From positions 1 to 64,000 of the forward strand of contig JBBDRW010000187.1 in the NCBI GenBank assembly GCA_040905265.1: a stretch of 64,000 nucleotides of DNA. The letters run 5' to 3'. The DNA comes from JBBDRW01 sp040905265 (GTDB taxonomy: Bacteria > Bacteroidota > Rhodothermia > Balneolales > Balneolaceae). The translations under genes and the position numbers were made by a program. The notes beneath the pieces were generated by a model, which saw only the letters and a program-made list of their open reading frames with translations, ran no database searches and had not been told where the DNA came from. Below, piece by piece: positions 23,480 through 31,681 of the stretch (the first letter of the stretch is position 1; each line of letters starts with the position of its first letter).

Positions 23480-26400
23480 ATGAATATGCTACACATGCAC
23501 CGAAACAATTGTTTTAGCCTCCCTGCACTTCTTTCGACTCTTCTTTTGTCACTACTCCTGGTGACGCTCACCTCCTGCCAATCGGACGATTCTCCAACGT
23601 TTGAGGAACTGACGGACGAGGAACGCCGCAGCCCGGAACATGCACTGGCCGGAATCGAACTGCGGGACGGTCTGGAGGCGACTCTTTTTGCCTCCGAAGG
23701 CCGGGTCGTAAACCCTACCAACATGGATATCGATGACAGGGGAAGGGTCTGGATAACAGAGGGAGTGAATTACCGTCCCGATCTGAATCCCGGCAATCCG
23801 GTGAATGAGGAGGGAGACCGGATCGTGATTCTGGAGGATACCGACGGAGATGGGACTGCAGACAGCGAAAAGGTATTTTACCAGGGAAGAGAGGTTGACT
23901 CCGCCCTCGGAATCATGGTGCTGGGGAACCGTGTGTTTATCTCCAGAAGCCCCTATGTCTATATCTTTTCTGATACGACCGGGAACGATGAGGCGGATAC
24001 CATGGAGGTTCTCTTCTCCGGAATTGGCGGAGAACAGCATGACCACGGGGTTCATGCCTTCGTATTCGGGCCGGACGGGAGGCTCTACTTCAATTCCGGG
24101 GATGCCGGCACCCAGATTCACGATGCCGATGGCAACATTATCGTTGATATGGCCGGGAACGAAGTCCGGACAGACGGGCAGCCATACCGTAAAGGGATGG
24201 TCTTCCGTACCAATCCGGATGGCAGTGAATTCGAAGTTCTGGGCCACAATTTCCGGAATAATTACGAGGTTGCCATAGACTCATATGGGACGCTCTGGCA
24301 GTCAGACAACGATGATGACGGGAACCGGTCCGTACGGATCAATTTTGTGATGGAATACGGGAATTACGGCTATACCGATGAGGTGACGGGCGCCGGCTGG
24401 AGAAGCCCGCGTATCCATATGGAGGAGGAGATTCATCGTCGCCACTGGTATCAGAATGACCCCGGAGTCGTGCCGAACCTGCTTGATACGGGGGCGGGTT
24501 CGCCAACCGGTATTCTCATCTATGAAGGAAACCTGCTTCCGGAGATTTTTCACAACCAGATGATACACAGTGATGCCGGCCCCAATGTGGTTCGGGCCTA
24601 TCCGGTTGAACCGGAAGGCGCCGGTTACCGGGCATCTGTGGAAGAGATGATGAAGGGTGTCGATAACCAGTGGTTTCGGCCATCGGATGTCACGGTTGCG
24701 CCTGACGGGTCAGTTTTTGTAGCTGACTGGTATGATCCGGGGGTAGGCGGACACCAGGTACGGGCGCTGGAAGATGGCCGGATCTACCGGATCGCACCTG
24801 AAAATACCCCATACCGTGTTCCGGCGGTCGACTATTCTACGCCGGAGAGCAGTGTAGAGGCATTGAAAAGCCCGAATCATGCAACACGGGCGAAAGCGTG
24901 GCTCCGGCTCAACGAGTGGGGAGAGGAGGCGGAAGAGGCCCTCCTCGCACTCTGGAATTCCGGTGAGCCGGATCGGCTGAGGGCGCGTGCGCTCTGGCTC
25001 CTCTCCGGGCTGGAGGGTTCCGGTGCGGAGTATCTAAGCCAGGCGCTTTCCGATCCGAACCCGGATCTTCGGATTACCGGGTTACGTGCTGCACGGCTGC
25101 TCGATCTGGATCTGATCCCGATTCTGGAAGAACTCGTGGATGACCCCTCCCCACAAGTTCGCAGGGAGGCAGCCATTGCGCTCCGGCACCATGACTCTTC
25201 TCGTGCAGCTGGCCTCTGGGCGGAGCTCGCACAGCAGTACGATGGGGAGGACCGCTGGTATCTGGAAGCATTGGGTATTGGTGCAGACAGGCAGTGGGAC
25301 CGATATTTTGAACAGTGGCTGGCACTACGGGACGGAGAATGGAACGATTCGGCGGGCCGGGATATTGTCTGGAGGGCGAGGGCGGATGCGGCTGTTCCAA
25401 TGCTTGCCACGATCATCAAAGACAGTTCCATTCCGGATGAGGAGAAGCCCCGATACTTTCGCGCTTTTGACTTTCATAGCCCCGAACGTATAGAGTCAAC
25501 GATTTTTAGCCTGCTTGAAGAGGAGGGCCAGGGGAATCAGCAGATTCATTACTACGCACTGCAGCTTCTGGATATCAGCCATATAGATGCAAATCCGGAA
25601 TTGGCCCGGGTACTTGATAACGTGCTTGCCCACTACTCCGGAACCCATGAGTTTTTACGTCTTGTATCTCATTTCGAGCTGGAGGACCGGAATGAAGAGC
25701 TGGTGGAGCTGGTGCTGTCCGATCCGGAAAGTGAACTCAATATTCAGGCTGCCAGGTACATGCTGCAAAACAACGGTGCCGGCCGGCTTGAAGAGTTGAT
25801 TCGAAGCGGGGAGGAGGATGCTTCCGTACGGGTACTACAGATAATCGGCAGTGTCGGCTCAAATAGTGGACTCGCTCTGCTGCAATCGGTTGTGACGGAT
25901 AGTAGCTATCCATTCGAGATCCGGCGCCAGTCAGTAGAGGCGTTCGGAACCGATAGCTGGAGCGCCGAGAATCGTCTGCTTGAGATGGCCAGGGAGGGGC
26001 AAATTCCGCCTGAGCTGGAAGCGGCGGCGGCCAATGTACTGATGGGGAGTTTCCGTGCAAGTGTCCGGGAAGAGGCGGCCGGTTATCTGCAGGTAGAAGC
26101 AGAGCCGGAATCTGCCAGTGGCATTCGCCCGGTTACCGAACTTGTCGAACTCCGGGGAGATTCAGAAAGGGGACGAGTAGTCTATGAGCAGCTCTGTCAA
26201 ATGTGTCATGTTGTCGGGGAGTCAGGTATCCAGTTCGGGCCGGAGTTGACCGAGATCGGAGACAAACTACCCCGGGAAGGGCTTTACAATGCGATTCTTG
26301 AACCCAATTCCGGTATCAATTTCGGTTATGAGGGGTATATTCTAACGCTCTCGGATGAGACCAGGGTAACCGGTATGATCGACAGTGAGACCGATTCGGA

Positions 26401-26563
26401 ACTGATTTTCCGCCTGCCAGGTGGGTTTACCCAAACGTACCCGGTTTCAGACATAGAATCCAGGGAGCAACTGCAACACTCTCTGATGCCGGCTCTTCAG
26501 GGGAGTATGACGGAGGAGCAGCTGGTCGACCTGGTTGAGTACCTGGCCACGCTCACTCCATAA
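23480..26563 (+). CDS. PVC-type membrane-bound dehydrogenase with HEAT repeats and heme c domain
   Basis: A 1027-residue exported lipoprotein (signal ending LTSC). Residues 55-450 form a beta-propeller of the membrane-bound dehydrogenase type (TIGR02604-like), with NPTNMDIDDRGRVWITEG, GQPYRKGMVFRTNPDG and FVADWYDPGVGGHQ. HEAT-like helical repeats (about 460-870) follow. The C-terminal heme-binding domain (TIGR02603-like) has the CXXCH site CQMCH at C906-H910 and ends LVDLVEYLATL. Such multidomain cytochromes are abundant in Planctomycetes-Verrucomicrobia and polysaccharide-degrading Bacteroidota, where they are thought to oxidise sugars or related compounds in the periplasm. The next gene, 44 bp downstream, is a Tat-exported isomerase, consistent with one periplasmic pathway. 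The substrate is unknown. Confidence 0.88.
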   Translation: MNMLHMHRNNCFSLPALLSTLLLSLLLVTLTSCQSDDSPTFEELTDEERRSPEHALAGIELRDGLEATLFASEGRVVNPTNMDIDDRGRVWITEGVNYRPDLNPGNPVNEEGDRIVILEDTDGDGTADSEKVFYQGREVDSALGIMVLGNRVFISRSPYVYIFSDTTGNDEADTMEVLFSGIGGEQHDHGVHAFVFGPDGRLYFNSGDAGTQIHDADGNIIVDMAGNEVRTDGQPYRKGMVFRTNPDGSEFEVLGHNFRNNYEVAIDSYGTLWQSDNDDDGNRSVRINFVMEYGNYGYTDEVTGAGWRSPRIHMEEEIHRRHWYQNDPGVVPNLLDTGAGSPTGILIYEGNLLPEIFHNQMIHSDAGPNVVRAYPVEPEGAGYRASVEEMMKGVDNQWFRPSDVTVAPDGSVFVADWYDPGVGGHQVRALEDGRIYRIAPENTPYRVPAVDYSTPESSVEALKSPNHATRAKAWLRLNEWGEEAEEALLALWNSGEPDRLRARALWLLSGLEGSGAEYLSQALSDPNPDLRITGLRAARLLDLDLIPILEELVDDPSPQVRREAAIALRHHDSSRAAGLWAELAQQYDGEDRWYLEALGIGADRQWDRYFEQWLALRDGEWNDSAGRDIVWRARADAAVPMLATIIKDSSIPDEEKPRYFRAFDFHSPERIESTIFSLLEEEGQGNQQIHYYALQLLDISHIDANPELARVLDNVLAHYSGTHEFLRLVSHFELEDRNEELVELVLSDPESELNIQAARYMLQNNGAGRLEELIRSGEEDASVRVLQIIGSVGSNSGLALLQSVVTDSSYPFEIRRQSVEAFGTDSWSAENRLLEMAREGQIPPELEAAAANVLMGSFRASVREEAAGYLQVEAEPESASGIRPVTELVELRGDSERGRVVYEQLCQMCHVVGESGIQFGPELTEIGDKLPREGLYNAILEPNSGINFGYEGYILTLSDETRVTGMIDSETDSELIFRLPGGFTQTYPVSDIESREQLQHSLMPALQGSMTEEQLVDLVEYLATLTP

Positions 26564-26607
26564 TACCTGGAGATTTTTCACAATCATAACCTTAAAACCA
26601 GAAACAA

Positions 26608-27492
26608 ATGAAACAGATATCACGTCGACATGCACTTGGCAGAATGGGAGCTTTTGCCGGATCAGCATCCCTGATGGGACTGTTCGGCGGCTTTGCAAAA
26701 ACAGAACGCGTATTGGAGCAGAGTGGGCTGAATGGCAGAATCAACCACTCGGTCTGCCGCTGGCCTTACAACAGTACTCCCCTGGAGGTCCTTTGTGAGG
26801 CAGCGGTTCGTATCGGCATCACCTCTGTTGAACTTCAGGGCCCGGAAGAGTGGCCGATTCTGGAGAGTTACGGCCTTACCTGTGCCATGCCCTGGGGAGC
26901 CGGCCTCGGGATAGAGAGAGGTTTCAACAATCCGGATCTTCATGCTGAACTGGCTGATGACTACAACCGGGTAATTCCTATGGTTGCGGAAGCAGGCTAC
27001 GACAAAATTATCTGTTTCTCAGGCAATCGGAACGGTTTGGAGGACGAGATTGGGATTGAGAACTGTGCGGCAGGGATCAAAATGCTCATGCAGACAGCGG
27101 AGAGCAACAATGTGACTGTCTGTATGGAGCTTTTGAACAGCAAGGTGAACCATCCGGACTACCAGTGCGACAAGACCGCGTGGGGAGTCGCTCTCTGTGA
27201 CCGGGTCGGGTCGGACCACTTTAAACTGCTCTATGATATTTATCACATGCAGATTATGGAAGGCGATGTGATCAGGACAATCCGGGATAACAGCGAGTAT
27301 ATCGCTCACTATCATACTGGAGGTGTGCCGGGCCGCAATGAGATTGATGAGACTCAGGAGCTCTACTACCCTGCTATCATGGAGGCGATTGTGGAGACCG
27401 GTTATGAGGGATTTGTTGGCCAGGAGTTTGTGCCGACCTGGGACGACCCGTTGGCGGCTCTCGAACACGGAGTACAGGTGTGTGACGTCTGA
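26608..27492 (+). CDS. Tat-exported hydroxypyruvate isomerase-like TIM-barrel protein
   Basis: A 294-residue protein with an N-terminal twin-arginine signal (ISRRHALGRMG followed by a hydrophobic stretch). The mature part is an AP-endonuclease-2-type TIM barrel of the hydroxypyruvate isomerase group. Evidence includes HSVCRWPYNSTPLEVLCEAA near the N-terminus, VCMELLNSKVNHPDYQCD with a metal-binding Glu, LLYDIYHMQIMEGDV, HYHTGGVPGRNEID, and GQEFVPT at the end. Exported sugar isomerases of this kind commonly accompany PVC-type cytochromes, as here. The true substrate may be a ketose or keto-acid other than hydroxypyruvate. Confidence 0.85.
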   Translation: MKQISRRHALGRMGAFAGSASLMGLFGGFAKTERVLEQSGLNGRINHSVCRWPYNSTPLEVLCEAAVRIGITSVELQGPEEWPILESYGLTCAMPWGAGLGIERGFNNPDLHAELADDYNRVIPMVAEAGYDKIICFSGNRNGLEDEIGIENCAAGIKMLMQTAESNNVTVCMELLNSKVNHPDYQCDKTAWGVALCDRVGSDHFKLLYDIYHMQIMEGDVIRTIRDNSEYIAHYHTGGVPGRNEIDETQELYYPAIMEAIVETGYEGFVGQEFVPTWDDPLAALEHGVQVCDV

Positions 27493-27502
27493 ACGACTCT
27501 CA

Positions 27503-28321
27503 TCAGCTCTGCACAGAGGATGATTTTTGCGCCTTTTTACTCTCATGCTGTTTCAAAAACCGGATGGAGATTCTGTTGAATTCCTCCGGTTTTTCCACAT
27601 TACAGACATGGCCACACTCTTCGATGATTACCAGTGAACTGTTTTCAAACCGGTCCACAAACGTACGGACCGGTGGCAGGAACATGTGGTCTTCACTGCC
27701 CATAACATAGAGGGTCGGGTTCCGGCTCTCTGTCTCGCGAAAATATCGAAGTAATGGATTCACATCATAGGTCATTTTGTACCATCTCAGAAACTCTTTG
27801 TGAGCCATTTTTTTGGCTTCACGGATAAACATGTGCCGCGACTCAGCATGATTCTCTCTTGGTAGGATCACCCAGGCGAACAGCTTGTAGAGCCATATAA
27901 AAGGGATGATTTTTTTAAACGTGTGTCCGGCCCAGACCAGAAACCGGGAGCGGATGTCAAGCCGTGTGATCGCTCCGCAGAGAACCGAGGAGCGGACACG
28001 GTCGGGTTCCAGCTCTTCAATGGTCCGGATAATGATGCATCCCAGGGATACACCGACAAAATGTGCGTTCCGGATCTTCAGATAGTCCATCACTTCCAGA
28101 ACATCTCTGCTTACCAGTTTGAACGTATATTTCTCTTTGTAATATTTTTCGATAGGGTTGCGGGAATTTCCGTGTCCTCGTAAATCCATGAAAAGGACGT
28201 TAAAATGGTTCCTGTACTCTTTTATCTGACGGAACCAGATAGAGGAAGAGCCACCCGCTCCGTGGATAAAGACAACCCAGTCATGGGCTGGATCTGAGAT
28301 ATAGGTTTTGTGATAGAGCAA
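27503..28321 (-). CDS. Alpha/beta-hydrolase fold protein
   Basis: A 272-residue hydrolase. The oxyanion segment FIHGAGGSSSIWF, the NGHG-type turn LRGHGNSRNP, the nucleophile elbow GVSLG and the catalytic His in ECGHVCNVEKPEEFN are all present. The start is a TTG, since no ATG occurs before the conserved core. There is no signal peptide. The C-terminus is lysine- and serine-rich. It is transcribed towards the isomerase gene (convergent, 10 bp between stops), so it is not in that operon. Substrate unknown. Confidence 0.85.
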   Translation of the reverse strand: MLYHKTYISDPAHDWVVFIHGAGGSSSIWFRQIKEYRNHFNVLFMDLRGHGNSRNPIEKYYKEKYTFKLVSRDVLEVMDYLKIRNAHFVGVSLGCIIIRTIEELEPDRVRSSVLCGAITRLDIRSRFLVWAGHTFKKIIPFIWLYKLFAWVILPRENHAESRHMFIREAKKMAHKEFLRWYKMTYDVNPLLRYFRETESRNPTLYVMGSEDHMFLPPVRTFVDRFENSSLVIIEECGHVCNVEKPEEFNRISIRFLKQHESKKAQKSSSVQS

Positions 28322-28473
28322 GCCTGATAATCTGTCTGGAGGAACTAATTCATTTGAATCAGTTTCTGATCAATTGCATTTCGGTTCGGGTGTACGGAAT
28401 TGAAGGCCAAAAAGATTCCTGTTCAATCCTGTAACATCGATATATTCAGATGATCTCCCGGTTCAAACCCGCA

Positions 28474-28493
28474 GGAGGTTTTGCAACGCCTCC
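28474..28493. repeat. Short hairpin, copy 2 of the tatA-leader element
   Basis: GGAGG at 28474-28478 pairs with CCTCC at 28489-28493. The bases TTTTGCAACGCCTCCC and the left flank GCAGGAGG are identical to the element at 9935-9974, with about 16-18 bp missing from the middle. Like copy 1 it sits in a divergent spacer, here 59 bp upstream of the ATG of a plus-strand acyltransferase gene. Confidence 0.7.
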
Positions 28494-28552
28494 CCGCAGT
28501 AAAGATACGATTCTATAAATCGACACGAAGAAAGAATACAGATTTTGTTTGA

Positions 28553-29311
28553 ATGAAACATTTGAGACTGATATTCAGGGTACCTGCTGTCACACTTTTT
28601 ACCATTCTCTCTGCATTGGCCTATGGTATCGGGGCACTCCTGGTACGATTGGCCGGATATAGTCATCTTCCGTGGCGAAACCAGTTGCTCACCTTCTGGG
28701 CATCGGCAACAGCACGACTGATACGTCTGGAGATTCATACAGAGGGGTCTCCTCCTGAACCCCCGTTTTTTCTGGTCTCTAATCATCTCAGTTATCTCGA
28801 TATAGTCCCCCTGTTTAAGAACCTCTCCTGTACATTCATCGCCAGGCAGGATATCCAATCCTGGCCACTGTTAGGCCGGATTTCACGGTTGATCGGAGTC
28901 ATTTTTATCGACAGGACCCGAAAACTGGATGTGGCCAGAGTGAACCGGATCGTTTCGAATACGCTGAGTCGCCATACGGGTATCGTGCTTTTTCCGGAAG
29001 GTGGCACATCCGACGGTTCGCGTGTACATCGTTTCAGGGCTTCACTGCTGGAACATCCATCTGCTATCGGAATGCCAGTTAATTTTGCTACTCTTCACTA
29101 CCGAACAGGGGATGGAGAACTTCCGGCAAGTGAAGCTGTCTGCTGGCACGGCGACATCTCTTTTCCAGCCCATGTCCTCCGATTGCTCTCCCTGGACCGG
29201 ATCATATGTACCGTTACATTCGGAAAAGAAACGGTCGCAGAGCGGGATCGGAAGCTTTTGGCATCTCGTCTCTATGATCAGGTGATAAAACAGTTTACAC
29301 CAATTCAATGA
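28553..29311 (+). CDS. Lysophospholipid acyltransferase, PlsC domain
   Basis: A 252-residue membrane acyltransferase. An N-terminal membrane helix (about residues 12-35) precedes the PlsC domain. The catalytic motif is NHLSYLD, the second block is IARQDIQSWPLLGRIS, and the acceptor-phosphate motif is LFPEGGTSDG. It differs enough from the plsC at 18119 (GGTSDG rather than GTRSRDG) to suggest another acceptor, for example an ornithine lipid or other lyso-lipid. The 5' spacer holds hairpin copy 2. Confidence 0.85.
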   Translation: MKHLRLIFRVPAVTLFTILSALAYGIGALLVRLAGYSHLPWRNQLLTFWASATARLIRLEIHTEGSPPEPPFFLVSNHLSYLDIVPLFKNLSCTFIARQDIQSWPLLGRISRLIGVIFIDRTRKLDVARVNRIVSNTLSRHTGIVLFPEGGTSDGSRVHRFRASLLEHPSAIGMPVNFATLHYRTGDGELPASEAVCWHGDISFPAHVLRLLSLDRIICTVTFGKETVAERDRKLLASRLYDQVIKQFTPIQ

Positions 29312-29460
29312 ATACAAAGGGCCTATATAAGGCTCCACAATTGTACGACAGGAAACATTTTTAGCCAGATCGGGTGTAACTGGCTGAACGCGATGGGTTT
29401 CAACGATGTTTTTTTGATAATATGGTAAAGACAGAATGAATGTTGGCCCGTGTGATTCTG

Positions 29461-29489
29461 TTACAAAATAAAGTCCTGCTGTTTAAAAT
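29461..29489 (+). promoter_or_regulatory. Candidate promoter for the small membrane protein gene
   Basis: TTACAA (29461-29466) and TAAAAT (29484-29489) are spaced 17 bp apart, 31 bp before the ATG. An AGAGG ribosome site follows at 29509-29513. It is a weak consensus match in AT-rich DNA, so confidence is low. Confidence 0.35.
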
Positions 29490-29520
29490 ATAACTACAAT
29501 AGAATCAAAGAGGTATAATT

Positions 29521-29718
29521 ATGAAAAAGGTAATTGGCGGTATTTTGGGTATAGGTGGCCTGATTGGTATAATTTATTACGGTTTTCTTTATTTCCAGGA
29601 TTCTGAATCGTTCGAAGTGATGGGAGCTGATGTGGCTGTAAGTACCGGAGATTATGTGCCGATCATCATCTCAGCTGCGATCATGATCATCGGAATATTG
29701 ATCTCCAGAATGAAATAG
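29521..29718 (+). CDS. Small membrane protein with two transmembrane helices
   Basis: A 65-residue hydrophobic protein. Helix 1 is about residues 5-25 (Gly- and Ile-rich), a polar loop (DSESFEVMGADVAVSTGDY) follows, and helix 2 is about residues 46-61, ending in basic Ser-Arg-Met-Lys. The layout resembles the small DUF3185-like membrane proteins of unknown role. A good AAAGAGG ribosome site lies 7 bp before the ATG. It is isolated from its neighbours by about 200 bp upstream and 84 bp downstream, so it is probably monocistronic. Confidence 0.75.
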   Translation: MKKVIGGILGIGGLIGIIYYGFLYFQDSESFEVMGADVAVSTGDYVPIIISAAIMIIGILISRMK

Positions 29719-29802
29719 TGTAAAGCGGTTTGGCCGATGGTAGCAGGTTGTGAAAGGCCCGGCTTTTACGTGTGGGTCATGAATCTCCGGATCACCGCTT
29801 TT

Positions 29803-30285
29803 TTACTCGCCGAGGTTCCGTTCGGATCTTTTCTTTTCAAAAAAAGTTGAGAGAATTTGAGCACAGTCCGATTCGAGAACCCCCTGTATAATCTCTGCCT
29901 GATGATTCAGTTGTCGGTTGCTGGATATGTTGAACATGGAACCGCAGGCACCGCTTTTAGCATCCAGTGCTCCGAAAACGACCCGTTTGATTCTTGAAAG
30001 AACCAGCGCTCCTGCACACATGGGACATGGTTCAAGTGTCACATACAACGTAGCATTTGCAAGATGCTTTTCTCCGGTAGTCATACAGGCTGCTGAGATG
30101 GCAATCATTTCGGCGTGTGCCGTTGGGTCATGGAGCTGTTCCACCTGGTTATACCCTTTGCCAATAATCTCCTCGTCTGAAACGATGATGGCGCCAACCG
30201 GCACTTCACCTCTTCGTGCTGCCTCTTCAGCAAGAAGAAGTGCCTGTTGCATGTATCTGTAGTGAATCTCCGGTAGTGAATTCAT
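29803..30285 (-). CDS. tadA: tRNA-specific adenosine deaminase
   Basis: Converts adenosine-34 to inosine in tRNA-Arg (ACG). The protein has 160 residues with the cytidine-deaminase fold. The zinc site is H57-A58-E59 (HAEM) together with C87 and C90 (PCPMC). GEVPVGAII and KSGACGSMFNI are family hallmarks. It is transcribed divergently from apt, with 249 bp between the starts. Confidence 0.95.
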   Translation of the reverse strand: MNSLPEIHYRYMQQALLLAEEAARRGEVPVGAIIVSDEEIIGKGYNQVEQLHDPTAHAEMIAISAACMTTGEKHLANATLYVTLEPCPMCAGALVLSRIKRVVFGALDAKSGACGSMFNISSNRQLNHQAEIIQGVLESDCAQILSTFFEKKRSERNLGE

Positions 30286-30430
30286 GGCAGGTTCAGGTAA
30301 GATAAAAAGATTGACAATGGGCTTATTTTATCACGATTCATTCGTTGATAGTGCAACTGTATCTGAACGTTGGAGATTCTCCAGGTCATAGACCCGATAT
30401 TGTAACCGCAGAAAACCGATTTCCATTTCG

Positions 30431-30460
30431 TTGAGTAATACAGGATATTTTGGGTATATT
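30431..30460 (+). promoter_or_regulatory. Candidate promoter upstream of apt
   Basis: TTGAGT (30431-30436) and TATATT (30455-30460) with 18 bp spacing lie 74 bp before the apt ATG. The -35 box matches four of six consensus bases and the -10 box five. It is plausible but unproven. Confidence 0.4.
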
Positions 30461-30534
30461 TATTCGATGTTTCCTTACTAATTGTTGGGAGACTGGCCGG
30501 TTGAATCGGGATTATATATTGCAGGGTCAAGCGC

Positions 30535-31077
30535 ATGAAACAGGTTGAGAATGTCATGATAGAGTATCTGGCGTCCAATATCCGGACCATTCAAGACTTT
30601 CCCAAGAAGGGAATTTCGTTTAAGGATATCACGCCGCTTCTCCAGAACAGTGAAACTCTTGAGATGACGTCACAACTACTCGCCAGGCCATTCCGGGGTT
30701 TGGGGATCGACTATGTTCTTGGCCTGGAGTCCCGGGGATTTCTGTTTGGTATTCCTCTTGCTCAGGATCTTCACGCCGGATTTATTCCTGTTCGGAAACC
30801 TGACAAGCTTCCCTGGAGTACAAAACAGGTGACCTATGATCTGGAGTATGGACAGGATGCTCTTGAAATGCATGATGATGCCTTGACATCGGGTTCTAAA
30901 GTTGTGATCCATGACGATCTGATTGCAACGGGCGGGACAGCAGCAGCTGCAACCAGGCTGGCAGTGGAGATGGGTGCGGAAATTGCCGGTTACTCTTTCG
31001 TTATGGAGATATCGGCGTTAAATGGCAGGCGGGCATTACAACCGGATGTTCCGGTGGAGGTTCTCATTCAGGTCTGA
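30535..31077 (+). CDS. apt: Adenine phosphoribosyltransferase
   Basis: Purine salvage enzyme making AMP from adenine and PRPP, 180 residues. The PRPP-binding motif VVIHDDLIATGGT is at 123-135. SRGFLFGIPLA and the flexible-loop region PVRKPDKLPW are conserved, as is the N-terminal DFPKKGISFKDITPLL. It stands as a single gene between tadA (divergent) and an unrelated lipoprotein operon. Confidence 0.97.
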   Translation: MKQVENVMIEYLASNIRTIQDFPKKGISFKDITPLLQNSETLEMTSQLLARPFRGLGIDYVLGLESRGFLFGIPLAQDLHAGFIPVRKPDKLPWSTKQVTYDLEYGQDALEMHDDALTSGSKVVIHDDLIATGGTAAAATRLAVEMGAEIAGYSFVMEISALNGRRALQPDVPVEVLIQV

Positions 31078-31231
31078 ATGTTTTGAACAATACTGGAATC
31101 TGCATCAGGGTTCTGTCTGCAGGCAGAGAGAACTCTGATGCGAATATTGAAATCCCTTTTTTAAACGATCTGATTATTTTTCATGTTACCATCTACATCT
31201 GAACTGAAACCACTCACAACCAATAAACATT

Positions 31232-31681
31232 ATGGTACAAAATAAACGAACAGCACTGATAACGGGGGTTGTCCTGCTGCTATTAACAGCAGCATGCGGA
31301 CCGTCTCTTGTAATCCAGGGTGTGGATTACGCACAACCCGTTGAAAGTGTCCTGATACCAGGAGATGATCAAACCGTACATGATCAGCGATATGCGATCC
31401 GATTCAGTATCGCTCCTCTTTTAGCCGAAGAGGGGGTTGATTCGGTTGACGAGATTCGGCTCATTCGAAATTCGAGCGGCTATTACTTTGTAACTGCTGC
31501 CGGTTTCACAAACGTATATGTAATGAACGCGGCCGAAAGTGAACTGCAATTGCAGGCCACGATTGAAATTTCAGGATCGGGCCTTGGTAACCCTGCATTT
31601 AATCAACGGGGAGACCATATTGAACTTGTCGACCTCGCTTCAGGTAATGTTTACCGAATGAATGAGGAGGAACTACTATGA
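31232..31681 (+). CDS. Uncharacterised lipoprotein, operon partner of a coiled-coil membrane protein
   Basis: A 149-residue exported protein that I do not recognise. The signal ends in the lipobox LTAAC at about residue 22. The mature part is predicted mostly beta, with a GYYFVTAAGFTNVYVM segment and a C-terminal GNPAFNQRGDHIELVDLASG that resembles a single propeller blade or a small beta domain. No cysteines other than the lipid anchor are present. Its TGA overlaps the ATG of the following gene (ATGA), so the two are translationally coupled and probably act together at the envelope. Confidence 0.7.
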   Translation: MVQNKRTALITGVVLLLLTAACGPSLVIQGVDYAQPVESVLIPGDDQTVHDQRYAIRFSIAPLLAEEGVDSVDEIRLIRNSSGYYFVTAAGFTNVYVMNAAESELQLQATIEISGSGLGNPAFNQRGDHIELVDLASGNVYRMNEEELL

